Part shown: piece after piece, positions 16,883-26,505 of the stretch | Numbering within the stretch: the first letter of the stretch is position 1 | Layout of the letters: each line of letters starts with the position of its first letter | NCBI GenBank assembly: GCA_900545315.1 | Contig: UQYM01000013.1 | Location: forward strand, 1-63,788 | Origin: an uncultured Alistipes sp. | GTDB taxonomy: Bacteria > Bacteroidota > Bacteroidia > Bacteroidales > Rikenellaceae | Reading direction: 5' to 3' | Length of the DNA stretch: 63,788 nt | Notes under the pieces: generated by a model | What the model was told of the DNA's origin: nothing | What the model saw: the letters and a program-made list of their open reading frames with translations, nothing else | Database searches by the model: none | Position numbers and translations under genes: made by a program

Positions 16883-17908
16883 ATGAAAGAGACTGTATTG
16901 GTATCGGGCGGTGCCGGTTATATCGGTTCCCACACCACGGTTGAGCTGGTTGAGGCCGGCTACGATGTCGTGATTGTCGATAATCTTTCCAATTCCGAAA
17001 TGAAGGCGGTCGAAGGAGTCCGCAAGATCACAGGCGTGGAGGTGCCTTTCGAGCAGGTGGATTGCACCGACAAAGAGGCATTAAGCAAAGTTTTCGACAA
17101 GTACAAATTCAATTCGATCATCCATTTCGCTGCCTCAAAAGCAGTGGGCGAATCGGTCCAGAAACCGCTGCTCTATTACCGCAATAATCTTCTGTCGCTG
17201 ATTACGATTTTGGAGTTGATGCGTGATAAAGGGGTCCGCAATCTGGTCTTCTCCTCCTCTTGCACGGTATATGGTCAGCCGGAGGTGTTACCGGTGACCG
17301 AGCAGACCCCCCGTCAACCGGCAACGTCACCCTACGGCAATACCAAACAGATCTGTGAAGATATTCTGCGGGATACGGTTCACGCCTATCCGGAACTCTT
17401 CGGAATCGCCTTGCGTTATTTCAACCCGATCGGAGCACATCCCTCTGCATTGATCGGCGAGCTGCCCAAAGGGGTGCCGATGAACCTGGTTCCATACATT
17501 ACCCAGACCGCTGCCGGAATCCGCGAGTGTCTGAGTGTATTTGGTGACGATTACGATACGCCGGACGGTTCAGCAATCCGCGATTACATTGATGTCAATG
17601 ATTTGGCTCGTGCACATGTCGTAGCGGTGGATCGTATGGTAGGCGGTAAGAGCAAGAGCAATTACGAATATTTCAACATCGGCACAGGACGCGGATTGTC
17701 CGTGCTGGAGCTGATCTCGGAGTTCGAAAAGGCAACCGGCATAAAACTCAACTATAAGATTGTCGGTCGTCGTGCCGGTGATATCGAGAAGATCTGGGCC
17801 GATACCACCTATGCAAACAAAGAGTTGGGTTGGTCGGCAAAACGGTCGATCGGCGAGACATTGCTGTCTGCCTGGAACTGGGAGAAGAAACTGCGCGGTA
17901 TCAAATAG
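16883..17908 (+). CDS. galE: UDP-glucose 4-epimerase
   Basis: A 341-residue extended short-chain dehydrogenase that interconverts UDP-galactose and UDP-glucose, possibly also the N-acetyl forms. The NAD-binding GGAGYIGSHT is near residues 8-17. The catalytic Ser/Tyr/Lys are visible as FSSSCTVYG near 123-131 and SPYGNTK near 149-155. RDYIDVNDLARAH near 231-243 is the usual GalE signature. Length is typical. It is divergent from manA and followed by its own terminator. It would supply precursors for surface glycans and could process UDP-GalNAc derived from the mucin region. Confidence 0.96.
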   Translation: MKETVLVSGGAGYIGSHTTVELVEAGYDVVIVDNLSNSEMKAVEGVRKITGVEVPFEQVDCTDKEALSKVFDKYKFNSIIHFAASKAVGESVQKPLLYYRNNLLSLITILELMRDKGVRNLVFSSSCTVYGQPEVLPVTEQTPRQPATSPYGNTKQICEDILRDTVHAYPELFGIALRYFNPIGAHPSALIGELPKGVPMNLVPYITQTAAGIRECLSVFGDDYDTPDGSAIRDYIDVNDLARAHVVAVDRMVGGKSKSNYEYFNIGTGRGLSVLELISEFEKATGIKLNYKIVGRRAGDIEKIWADTTYANKELGWSAKRSIGETLLSAWNWEKKLRGIK

Positions 17909-17972
17909 TCGTCGGATCTCGGAGATCCGCATAGAACATACAGGTAGAGAGCAGTATCTACCTTCAAACATC

Positions 17973-18023
17973 ATTCGGGAAATTCAGTACAAATAATGGG
18001 TACTGGGTTTCCCGAATTTTTAT
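17973..18023 (+). terminator. Intrinsic terminator of galE
   Basis: An 18-bp stem with two G-T wobbles (17973-17990 with 18000-18017), a nine-base loop and a following TTTTATT, 65 bases past the galE stop. Confidence 0.85.
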
Positions 18024-18480
18024 TGAGGAGTCTCTGAGTGGGTCTGTGAGGGCGGCTATTCTTTCTATATGAAGGTACGAGCCGGAAGGCGGCCACTGTA
18101 AAATAGTGGTGTAGCTTGTGGCTTGCCTTTGGTATGTGGGCAGGTAGTAGTTAGGGTGCGGTTTATGGCCTGCAGATTTGGCCTCCAGATAGTTGGGAAG
18201 TGGATGCTGGGAGTGTGTGGCAGCCGGTCTATGTGAAGGCATGTCGGATTGTGGCTCTTGTAAAAAAGGAGACAGTTCGAAGTGTTGTAACCAATTAATC
18301 TGACCGGTAAGCCAATTCAGGTGTGAGGCTCAAGAGAACAATAGTTGTTCTACCCCAGCCGGAGCAAGCGCTTCCAGAGAGAAGGTCGATCTGTTTGTGA
18401 TCCCGAAGCTGTGGGCCTGAACAAATGAAGGTGTCGAGGCAGGGGCCGATCGGTTGGTTGGGCAGCAGTCGAGGATCCAA
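18024..18480. other. Intergenic stretch between galE and the kinase gene
   Basis: About 460 bases between converging units. I see no gene, RNA or repeat beyond the galE terminator. Confidence 0.45.
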
Positions 18481-19791
18481 TTAACGGAACGTGAGTAAAA
18501 AGGCTGTCTCCCGTTCGTTGGAGTAGAGCAGCTTAATCGAACCGTGGTGCAGACGCATGATCTGGCGGGAGATACTTAGGCCAATACCCGAGCCCTCCGC
18601 TTTGGTGGTGAAGAAGGGAACAAATATCTGTTCGGCCACCTCCGGCGGAATAGGCGCTCCGTTGTTTGCCACCTCGATGGTGACATGCTCTTCCTGATTG
18701 CACCGGGCTTTGATCCAGATTCGACCGTCAGGACGTCCCTCAAGGGCGGCAACGGCATTTTTGATCAGATTGAGAATAACCTGCGAAATCTGATTTTCGT
18801 CCGCCTGGATCATCAGATCGTCTGGCTCGACATCGATCGCTATCTGTATCTTCTCATTGGGGGTGATCTCGGTCCCCAAAGCAACCTGTTGTTCCAATAG
18901 TTTTGTGACGTATAACAGTTTAAAGTCAGGTTGAGGAATACGGGTGAAACGGCGGTACGATTCGACAAAGGCGATTAGCCCTCGGCTGGTCGTCTGGATC
19001 ACCTCCAGTCCGCGATGGATGTCGTCATCCTTGTCTCCATGCAGTTGCAGCAGCGTGTCACTGAGGGAGGTGATTGGCGTGATGGCGTTCATGATCTCAT
19101 GGGTCAATACACGGGTCAAACGGATCCAAGACTCCAACTCCTTATCGTCCAGTTGCCGATCGATATCGTTGATGGAGATGATCTTCATACGTTCTCCCCG
19201 GATCATTACCTCCGAGGCCTGTAACGAGAGGTGCGAGGTCCCCCGTTCGTTGTAAAGCGTAACGCTTTGCGTGTCGCCGCTGCGCAATCCCAAGAAAAGA
19301 GCGGGTAACGATTCGTCTAAACGGCTGAGTTGATGAACATGGGTAAAGATCGTCAGATCCAACAGCCGCCGAGCCTCAGCATTGGTCTGGAATACGAACC
19401 CCTTGTCATTGAGGACAACGATGCCTGTAATGACATGGCTCAAAATTAATTCATAGTAGGACTCCTGTTCCCGAATCTCCTGACGGGCTTTGAGCATTAG
19501 CCCTTTGATGCGGTTGAGGGTTTGGTTGAAGGTGTTATCATGAATGGCCGATTCGTTGTCGGAGAAGCGAAACGCATAATCCCCGCTTTCGATGGCATTG
19601 AACATGAAGGTGATTTTGCGAATGTTGTAGTGGTAGATGCGAACCAGTGCAATACCACATATGACAGTCAACAGCGTGAAAAATGCCGCTGGTAGATAGG
19701 TTTTTTGAAGAAACAGAAGGGTGCTGACCACTGCACAGAGAATCAGGGCCAGTATTACCCATATTAACTTGTATTGCAAGTTTTTAAACAT
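18481..19791 (-). CDS. NtrB-like sensor histidine kinase
   Basis: A 436-residue inner-membrane kinase. Two adjacent membrane helices at about 10-29 and 33-52 form a hairpin with almost no periplasmic loop, so the stimulus is probably sensed in the membrane or cytoplasm. A HAMP-like stretch and a PAS-like domain (about 110-210) follow. The phospho-acceptor box is TRVLTHEIMNAITPI near 230, the N box NLIKNAVAALEG, the G1 box VANNGAPIPPE (Asn replaces the usual Asp of DNG), and the G2 box GSGIGLSIS. It is transcribed after the sigma-54-type regulator with a 63-base gap, so the two form a pair. The probable output is the divergent ABC transporter. Confidence 0.93.
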   Translation of the reverse strand: MFKNLQYKLIWVILALILCAVVSTLLFLQKTYLPAAFFTLLTVICGIALVRIYHYNIRKITFMFNAIESGDYAFRFSDNESAIHDNTFNQTLNRIKGLMLKARQEIREQESYYELILSHVITGIVVLNDKGFVFQTNAEARRLLDLTIFTHVHQLSRLDESLPALFLGLRSGDTQSVTLYNERGTSHLSLQASEVMIRGERMKIISINDIDRQLDDKELESWIRLTRVLTHEIMNAITPITSLSDTLLQLHGDKDDDIHRGLEVIQTTSRGLIAFVESYRRFTRIPQPDFKLLYVTKLLEQQVALGTEITPNEKIQIAIDVEPDDLMIQADENQISQVILNLIKNAVAALEGRPDGRIWIKARCNQEEHVTIEVANNGAPIPPEVAEQIFVPFFTTKAEGSGIGLSISRQIMRLHHGSIKLLYSNERETAFLLTFR

Positions 19792-19854
19792 CCTTTGATC
19801 TTCTTTTACCGCTCTTGTCTATCCCCCGTGCTGCAATTTACCCCTCTAAATTAA

Positions 19855-21219
19855 TCAAAGTCCGTATTTTTTGATCTTGTTGTAGAGGGTTTGACGTGTG
19901 ATTCCTAATCGAGAGGCCACTTGGGAAAGATTACCGTCGGTTAGTTCGATTGTCCGGCGAATCAGGTTGATCTCCATCTCTTCGAGGGTCGAAATGTCTT
20001 CCGGAGTGTTTTCGGTCGGCGTTGAGAGCAGGAAATCGCTATCGGACAACGTCTCCCCTTCACATAAGATCACGGCTCGTTCCACGGCGTGCTGCAACTC
20101 TCGGATATTGCCGTACCAGGGGTACTCTTGCAGCTTCACCAGCGCTTTGTCGGAGAGGTGTTCGATCTTTTTGCCATATTTGGCGGCATAGCGCTCCCAA
20201 AACATACGGGCCAGTGGTTCAATATCCTCGGGCCTTTCACGCAGCGGGGGAATCTCGACATGAATCGTATTAATACGGTAGAGCAGGTCTTCCCGGAACG
20301 ACCCCTCGGTAACCATCTGCTGCAAGTTGCGGTTTGTGGCACAGATCAATCGAATATCGACCGGTAGCGGCGTGTTGCTGCCGACACGCACCACCTTGCG
20401 GTTTTGGATGACGGTCAGCAGTTTGGATTGAAGCGCGTAGGTGAGATTGCCGATCTCGTCCAGAAACAGAGTACCGCCCGAGGCCGCTTCGAATTTGCCG
20501 GCACGGTCGGTGCGGGCATCCGTAAAGGCCCCTTTGACATGGCCGAAAAGTTCGCTTTCGAATAGGGTCTCCGTGATGGCTCCCATATCCACGCACATCA
20601 ACGCTTCGTCCCTACGGGGAGAAAGACGGTGAATCTCGCGCGCCAACATCTCTTTGCCGGTGCCGTTCTCTCCGGTAATCAGAATATTGGCATCAGTTCG
20701 GGCGACCTTTTCGATCAGTTGTCTCAGGTCGTTCATGACACGGCTTTCGCCCCAATACATGGCTCGAGGCTCAGCCTGAAATTCACGTTTGATCTCTTGT
20801 AGGCGTTTGACCTCACGCCGGGAGCGACTCAACCGATAGACCGACTGCAAGGTAGCGATCAGCTTGGCGTTGTCCCACGGTTTGACCACAAAATCGGCGG
20901 CTCCGGCTTTGATCCCCTTAACGGCCAAATCGATATCCGCATAGGCGGTGAACAGAACCACTTGCACGTATGGAGCCGCATTGCGCAACTGTTCCAGCCA
21001 GTAGAGACCTTCGTTTCCGTTGTTGACCCCAGCCGAAAAGTTCATATCCAACAGCACCACATCGAAATTCTCCTCTCGGAGAGTCGAGAGTAGATTATTG
21101 GGGGAGTTCAGTGTGGTGACTGTTTCGAAATAGCTGCTCAACAGGAGCTTCAAAGCGATCAGAATGCTCTTGTTATCATCGACTATTAAAAGTTTGCCCT
21201 GTTTATCTTTTCTGGCCAT
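19855..21219 (-). CDS. NtrC-family sigma-54-dependent response regulator
   Basis: A 454-residue activator with three domains. The receiver (about 8-125) has D14, D15 and phospho-acceptor D58 in VVLLDMNFSAG, and the conserved Lys in VVKPWDN. The AAA+ domain (about 150-380) has Walker A GENGTGKE, the sigma-54 contact loop written GAFTDA in place of GAFTGA, and Walker B GGTLFLDEIGNL. A Fis-type helix-turn-helix ends the protein (NLSQVASRLGITRQTLYNK). It precedes its kinase in one transcript and diverges from the permease genes. The intervening DNA carries two tandem dyads and a -24/-12 promoter, which are its likely targets. Confidence 0.95.
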   Translation of the reverse strand: MARKDKQGKLLIVDDNKSILIALKLLLSSYFETVTTLNSPNNLLSTLREENFDVVLLDMNFSAGVNNGNEGLYWLEQLRNAAPYVQVVLFTAYADIDLAVKGIKAGAADFVVKPWDNAKLIATLQSVYRLSRSRREVKRLQEIKREFQAEPRAMYWGESRVMNDLRQLIEKVARTDANILITGENGTGKEMLAREIHRLSPRRDEALMCVDMGAITETLFESELFGHVKGAFTDARTDRAGKFEAASGGTLFLDEIGNLTYALQSKLLTVIQNRKVVRVGSNTPLPVDIRLICATNRNLQQMVTEGSFREDLLYRINTIHVEIPPLRERPEDIEPLARMFWERYAAKYGKKIEHLSDKALVKLQEYPWYGNIRELQHAVERAVILCEGETLSDSDFLLSTPTENTPEDISTLEEMEINLIRRTIELTDGNLSQVASRLGITRQTLYNKIKKYGL

Positions 21220-21309
21220 AAACGCAGTTGCTGGTTTCCCAAATTTACATATTTACCGATAATAAATGTACCTTTAAAAGAACGCGAAAATCCCTGTTTG
21301 TCATATAAA

Positions 21310-21348
21310 GTGTCAATTATTTGGACACAGTGTGTCTTTTTTTGACAC
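21310..21348. promoter_or_regulatory. Tandem enhancer dyads for the sigma-54 regulator
   Basis: Two copies of GTGTC-n-GACAC lie at 21310-21328 (nine-base spacer) and 21332-21348 (seven-base spacer). Their centres are 21 bases apart, two helical turns. Together they also form a 9-bp outer inverted repeat (21308-21316 with 21342-21350). Centres are about 88 and 109 bases upstream of the predicted sigma-54 start. Placement and pairing are typical of NtrC-family binding sites; the protein-DNA match is inferred. Confidence 0.72.
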
Positions 21349-21402
21349 TTTTTTATTGACTGGTGAAGTGGAAATTCTATGATAATCATATAGTTATGTT
21401 AT

Positions 21403-21418
21403 TGGTATGTTTTTGGCA
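21403..21418 (+). promoter_or_regulatory. Sigma-54 (-24/-12) promoter of the permease operon
   Basis: GG at 21404-21405 and GC at 21416-21417 are exactly ten bases apart within TTGGTATG-n-TGGCA. This matches TGGCAC-n5-TTGCW at the invariant dinucleotides and most other positions. Transcription would start near 21429, leaving a leader of about 230 bases before the first permease gene. Confidence 0.65.
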
Positions 21419-21658
21419 TGTAATATTCGAAAAAATCCTGGTTGCTAAGGCGCCTGGGTGGCAGAGGGACGGTTGCACCGCCTTGTAAGTCGCAAGAGGA
21501 GCAGATAGCAGGCAGCAAGTGAAGATTGAAAGACAGATCGCAGCCCGTAAAGAGAGGTTCTTTTGAGGGAATGGCAGATCTGCAGCAAAGTGAATAGTGC
21601 ATAGCTTCCTTTGATGTTGCTGATAAAAAATGTAGGAAAATCTTAACAGACTAATATT

Positions 21659-24025
21659 ATGAGAACGCTATTTGAAAATATGTTGCGCTTTTTAGTTCGT
21701 TTTAAGGCCGCTACACTGCTCAATATCATCGGAATGAGTGTCGCGTTTGCATCGTTCATGATCATTATGGCGCAGGTGCGCTATGATCTGACCTTCGATA
21801 CCGGCTATGCCAATTCCGGAAAACTCTACCGTGTCGATATGTGGAATACGAACGGTTCGCAAGAGTATGATGGCATGTTGAGCCCCTTCCTGATTCAGGA
21901 GATCTCCCAATCTTCACCCGATATTCGCCAGTTGGCTTTTGCTGATGGACAGGCTGGCGAAGCCAGCTTCTTTGACCCTCAACAAGGGAACGACAATCTA
22001 TTTGTCGAGCCGATGGTCATGGCATCGGCTTCTCTGCCCGAACTTTTCGGTTTGCAGTGGGTCGAGGGTGATCCGAAGGCGTTTAAAACCCCGAATGCAG
22101 CTCTGTTGTCGCAAAGTACAGCTCGTCGTATGTTCGGAAATGAATCCCCCGTCGGGCATCAACTCAGTTGGAAAGGGGTAACGAAAGATACCTTGTCCAC
22201 CATTCAGGTGGTCGGCGTGTATGAGGATCTGCCGACCAACTCCACCATCCCCAACGGAGTGATTATCAATATTGAGAAAGATGTTACGGTCAATAACTCC
22301 TATTTTGTCTATTCGGTTTGGTTGCTGATCGACACTCCTCAACAGGCAGCTCGTGTCGAACAGATGCTCCGTGCTCGTTATCCCTCTTGGTTCCCGCAGG
22401 CCGATTTGACTCAAACCCGGCCGGTTCGTGTAGTCGAATTGCACGATTACTATTTTACGCCATCTAGCGGATTCCGCAGCCAGGGCAATATGACCACGGT
22501 CTATTCGTTGATTGCTATCGCTGTGTTGATCTTGTTGATAGCGATCATCAATTTCGTAAACTTCTCAACGGCATTAATTCCTCGGCGCATTCGCAACATC
22601 AATACCCATAAGATTTTCGGTTGTCGAAATTGGGTGTTGCGGCTTAACCAGATTGTCGAGGCCATGATCATTGCATTTGTCTCCGGTGTATTGGCGCTGC
22701 TGTTGGTGCATCTGATCTCGGGGACCGGCTTTGCCTCGCTACTCGCTGCCGATATTCGAATCGAGGACAATCTGTTCCTGACCGGTTTGACACTGGGCAT
22801 TGCCCTGTTGAGCGGTTTGATTGCCGGACTCTATCCCGCCTTTTACAGCACGTCGTTTCCTGCTGCTTGGGTGATCAAAGGTTCATTCGGCTTGTCAGCG
22901 CAGGGAAGGCGTTTGCGTACCGGGTTGATCGCTCTGCAATATTTCATCTCCATAGCCCTGATTATTATTGCTCTGTTCGTCTATCGACAATATGCCTTTA
23001 TGCGTAATCACGATATAGGCATCGATTACACCGATATCCTCAGCACCCAGATCTCTCCTAAAATGACATTGCAACGAAACGCCATTGCCCAAACCCTGAA
23101 AGAGAATCCGGATGTGCTGGATGTCACCTTCTCCTTTGTTAATGTGGTTGGGAGCGGTTCCTACCAGTGGTCGTTCCCTTACAAGGATCGTATGTTGCAC
23201 TTCACGGGACTTCCCGTAGCTCCTAACTTTACGAAATTCATGGGTATTCCGGTTGTAGAGGGGCGTGATTTTCAGGAATCTGACCAACAAAAAGAGGGAG
23301 CCTATCTGTTCAATCAGACGGCAAAATACCAAACCGGTGTAGAGGTGGGTAACCGTCTGGCAACGCCGTTTGGCAGCACGGGTGAGGTTGTGGGCATTAT
23401 ACGCGATTTTAACTTCCAGTCGCTCTACTACTCGATCGAGCCGTTGGCACTGTTTGTCTGCAACGAAAAGTCGGGTTGGCCTCTGCTGCAGCTGTATGTA
23501 AAGATCAATGGGGCCAAAATCGAAGCCACCAAAAAATTTGTCGAGGAGACGTTGCTAGCGATCGATCCCAACGCACGTAATATTGTCAAACTCGATTTTC
23601 TCGATGAACAGTTGGGACAACATTATGCCGCCGATAAGCGATTGGCCTCGCTGATCTTCGCATTCAGTCTGCTGGCTGTGATGATCTCCACGGTGGGGGC
23701 ATTCGGATTGATTCTGTTTGAAACACAATATCGCCGCAAAGAGATCGCTTTGCGCAAAACCTATGGTGCTACAATCGGCAATATTCTGTACATGTTCAAT
23801 CGTCGATATGGAATTATCGTCTTGATATGCTTCGTGTTGGCGGCTCCGACTGCCTATCTGATCATTCGACATTGGCAACAGAACTTTGCCTATCAGGCGC
23901 CGATTACGGTCTGGATATTTATCCTCGCACTGGCCATTGTATTGCTGATCACGCTGGGAACCGTAACGTTGCAGAGTTATCGTAGCGCCACAGGAAACCC
24001 CTCCCATTCATTTAAACAGGAGTAA
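21659..24025 (+). CDS. ABC transporter permease, FtsX/MacB-like (first of tandem pair)
   Basis: A 788-residue permease of the family that carries an N-terminal membrane helix (about 18-37), a periplasmic MacB-type domain, a group of helices (about 280-400), a helix near 425-445 followed by a second periplasmic domain, and a final FtsX-type group (about 675-775). The YRRKEIALRKTYGA motif near 690-705 is the cytoplasmic coupling region that contacts the ATPase. It is followed after 30 bases by a paralogue and then by an ATP-binding subunit. Such systems usually export lipoproteins, peptides or toxic compounds, or sense antimicrobial peptides. No membrane-fusion or outer-membrane partner is present, so the substrate is unknown. 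Confidence 0.92.
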   Translation: MRTLFENMLRFLVRFKAATLLNIIGMSVAFASFMIIMAQVRYDLTFDTGYANSGKLYRVDMWNTNGSQEYDGMLSPFLIQEISQSSPDIRQLAFADGQAGEASFFDPQQGNDNLFVEPMVMASASLPELFGLQWVEGDPKAFKTPNAALLSQSTARRMFGNESPVGHQLSWKGVTKDTLSTIQVVGVYEDLPTNSTIPNGVIINIEKDVTVNNSYFVYSVWLLIDTPQQAARVEQMLRARYPSWFPQADLTQTRPVRVVELHDYYFTPSSGFRSQGNMTTVYSLIAIAVLILLIAIINFVNFSTALIPRRIRNINTHKIFGCRNWVLRLNQIVEAMIIAFVSGVLALLLVHLISGTGFASLLAADIRIEDNLFLTGLTLGIALLSGLIAGLYPAFYSTSFPAAWVIKGSFGLSAQGRRLRTGLIALQYFISIALIIIALFVYRQYAFMRNHDIGIDYTDILSTQISPKMTLQRNAIAQTLKENPDVLDVTFSFVNVVGSGSYQWSFPYKDRMLHFTGLPVAPNFTKFMGIPVVEGRDFQESDQQKEGAYLFNQTAKYQTGVEVGNRLATPFGSTGEVVGIIRDFNFQSLYYSIEPLALFVCNEKSGWPLLQLYVKINGAKIEATKKFVEETLLAIDPNARNIVKLDFLDEQLGQHYAADKRLASLIFAFSLLAVMISTVGAFGLILFETQYRRKEIALRKTYGATIGNILYMFNRRYGIIVLICFVLAAPTAYLIIRHWQQNFAYQAPITVWIFILALAIVLLITLGTVTLQSYRSATGNPSHSFKQE

Positions 24026-24055
24026 CATATATAATTTTTTCAAAAAATTGTGACC

Positions 24056-26398
24056 ATGAGAGAGAACATATTACGAGTTTGGGTTCGTTTCAAAGCTGCG
24101 ACATTACTGAATGTGATCGGACTGAGTGTCGCTTTTGCCTCCTTTATGATTATCATGATGCAGGTGTATCAGGAGTTGACCTTCGATACCTGTTATTCGA
24201 CCTCTGAGTACCTATATAGCGTGGAACGCCAACGAGCACCGGGAGAGTCCTATACAAGTACGATGTCGAGACCGTGGGCTGAAGAGATCATTGCCCTTTC
24301 ACCCAGTATTCGCAAAGGAGCCTATCGGAACTGCTCCTCCAGCAACAAATATTGGGCCTATGATCCTTTGAAGGGTGGTACCTCTGCGGTACAAGAGGTT
24401 GTGTTTGGCGCGTCGGATGATTTCCCTGAAGTGTTCGGCTTGGAAGCCGTTGCAGGTAATTTTGAGAATTTTAAAATCGGTGGTAAAGCAATTATTGCCG
24501 CCAGTACGGCCGCTCGTCTTTTTGGGCACAATGACCCCATTGGGCAGAATATCGTTACCCAAAATATTTTGGGAGCCGATACCGTTGAGGTAGTGGCCGT
24601 TTATCGTGATATGCCTCGAAACGCCTCGTTGGAAAACGGTATCATAAAAAATCTTGGTAACGTAGATATCAATTCGTCTGGAAACTTCAATTATCAGCTC
24701 TATCTGTTGGTCAATACGCCTCAAGAGGCAGAGGCGGTCGCCAAATTGGCAACTGACGTTGCTGAAAAGATGCAACGTTCTACGTATCACTATATGCATC
24801 TGACCCATTTGCCTGATCGCTATTTCAGCCCGTGGAATCAAGAGCAGCAGAAGGGAAATATCAATACGACTTACTCGATGATCGCCGTTGCAATCCTGAT
24901 CGTTATCGTGGCGATGATCAATTTTATCAATTTCTCTATGGCCTTGATCCCAAGGCGTATCCGAAATATCAATACCCGAAAAGTGCTTGGAAGCGGTGTT
25001 TGGGGTTTGCGCTTTCAACAACTTTTTGAGGCTTTGGTACTTAATCTGATCGCCTTGGGACTTGGCTTTTGTATCGTATATATCTTATCCGGAACCTCGC
25101 TTGCCAGCGTGTTCAGTGCCGATATTCATTTAAGTTCCAATCTACCGATCTGTTGGGTTACATTGGGAATCGCGTTGTTGACCAGTTTTCTGGCTTCGAT
25201 CTATCCGGCTTGGTACAGTACTTCATTCCCGGCAGCTATGGTGGTCAAGGGCTCCTTCGGATTGTCGCTTCAGGGGCGAAGATTGCGGACGGTATTGATC
25301 GGGTTCCAATATGTTATCTCGTTGGCGTTGATTATTGTGGCCCTCTCCATATGGCGGCAGTACACCTACATGCGGAATTACGATATCGGATTAAATCGGG
25401 AAAATATCTTGGTTACCGAATTGAGTAACAAGATGATGCAGCACCAAGAAGCCTTGACCAATCGACTCAAAGAGAATCCGAATATTGTGGACGTTGCCTA
25501 TTCTGGAACTCGAGTGGTAGATCCGCCTATGAGTTGGGGACGGACATACAATAATCAGAGTGTCAATTTTACCTGTATTCCGGTTTCGCCTAATTTCCCG
25601 GCAGTTATGGGCATTCAAATTGTCCAGGGACGGGATTTTACCTTGGACGATGAACAGAAAGAGGGAACATTTATATTCAATGAAACGGCTCAAAAACGTT
25701 ATGATTTGGAGGTGGGCCGACGGATGCAGAATCATAGCGGGATCCCAGAAGGTGCGGAGATCGCCGGCATTGCTCGGGACTTCAATTTCAGACCGCTTCA
25801 CTATCCTGTTAGTAATATTGCCCTATATGTCTTTGGCCGTAATCCATGGATTCCATTGAGCTTCTGTTATATCAAGGTGAGTGGACCAGATGTGATCAAA
25901 ACGATCAAGGATATTCAGAAAACGATGCTGGCATTTGATCCGGAAGCTCAAAGTCGCTTGAAGATTGACTTTTTCGATGAGTCGATCGGAAGTATGTACC
26001 AAAAAGAGAGTCGCCAAGCCGCTCAGATTACGTTGTTCAGTCTATTGGCCGTGCTGATCTCTACATTGGGTGCATTCGGCCTGATCCTGTTTGAGACGCA
26101 GTACCGCCGCAAAGAGATTGCACTGCGCAAAACCTATGGCGCAACCGTAGTCGATATTTTGCAAATGTTCAATCGTCGGTACGTGATTATAGTTTTGATA
26201 TGCTTTGTTTTGGCTGCTCCGACCGCCTTCCTGATCATTCGACATTGGCAACAGAACTTTGCCTATCAGGCGCCGATTGGTGTTTGGATCTTTGTTGCAG
26301 CCCTGTGTATCGTGTTGTTGATTACCATAGGGACCGTAACGTTGCAGAGTTACCGCAGCGCCACGGAAAATCCTTCCCACTCATTTAAACAGGAGTAG
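24056..26398 (+). CDS. ABC transporter permease, FtsX/MacB-like (second of tandem pair)
   Basis: A 780-residue paralogue of the preceding permease with the same layout: helix near 18-37, periplasmic domain, helices near 280-400, a second periplasmic domain, and a C-terminal FtsX group containing YRRKEIALRKTYGA. The two proteins look about half identical overall, but their last 130 residues are nearly the same. DNA over 48 bases (26231-26278 against 23858-23905) is identical, which suggests recent gene conversion. ATG at 24056 is preferred over a GTG two codons earlier. The two proteins may form a heterodimer driven by the ATPase at 26506-27192. Confidence 0.92.
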   Translation: MRENILRVWVRFKAATLLNVIGLSVAFASFMIIMMQVYQELTFDTCYSTSEYLYSVERQRAPGESYTSTMSRPWAEEIIALSPSIRKGAYRNCSSSNKYWAYDPLKGGTSAVQEVVFGASDDFPEVFGLEAVAGNFENFKIGGKAIIAASTAARLFGHNDPIGQNIVTQNILGADTVEVVAVYRDMPRNASLENGIIKNLGNVDINSSGNFNYQLYLLVNTPQEAEAVAKLATDVAEKMQRSTYHYMHLTHLPDRYFSPWNQEQQKGNINTTYSMIAVAILIVIVAMINFINFSMALIPRRIRNINTRKVLGSGVWGLRFQQLFEALVLNLIALGLGFCIVYILSGTSLASVFSADIHLSSNLPICWVTLGIALLTSFLASIYPAWYSTSFPAAMVVKGSFGLSLQGRRLRTVLIGFQYVISLALIIVALSIWRQYTYMRNYDIGLNRENILVTELSNKMMQHQEALTNRLKENPNIVDVAYSGTRVVDPPMSWGRTYNNQSVNFTCIPVSPNFPAVMGIQIVQGRDFTLDDEQKEGTFIFNETAQKRYDLEVGRRMQNHSGIPEGAEIAGIARDFNFRPLHYPVSNIALYVFGRNPWIPLSFCYIKVSGPDVIKTIKDIQKTMLAFDPEAQSRLKIDFFDESIGSMYQKESRQAAQITLFSLLAVLISTLGAFGLILFETQYRRKEIALRKTYGATVVDILQMFNRRYVIIVLICFVLAAPTAFLIIRHWQQNFAYQAPIGVWIFVAALCIVLLITIGTVTLQSYRSATENPSHSFKQE

Positions 26399-26505
26399 GT
26401 CACCAAAAAATGTGAACTGTATTAGGAAGAGAAGTCAGGCGTCGCCTGTGTTAAAAGTTGTTTTTAATAAATAAAAATGTTACATTCAATTAATTCCATA
26501 CCGCT

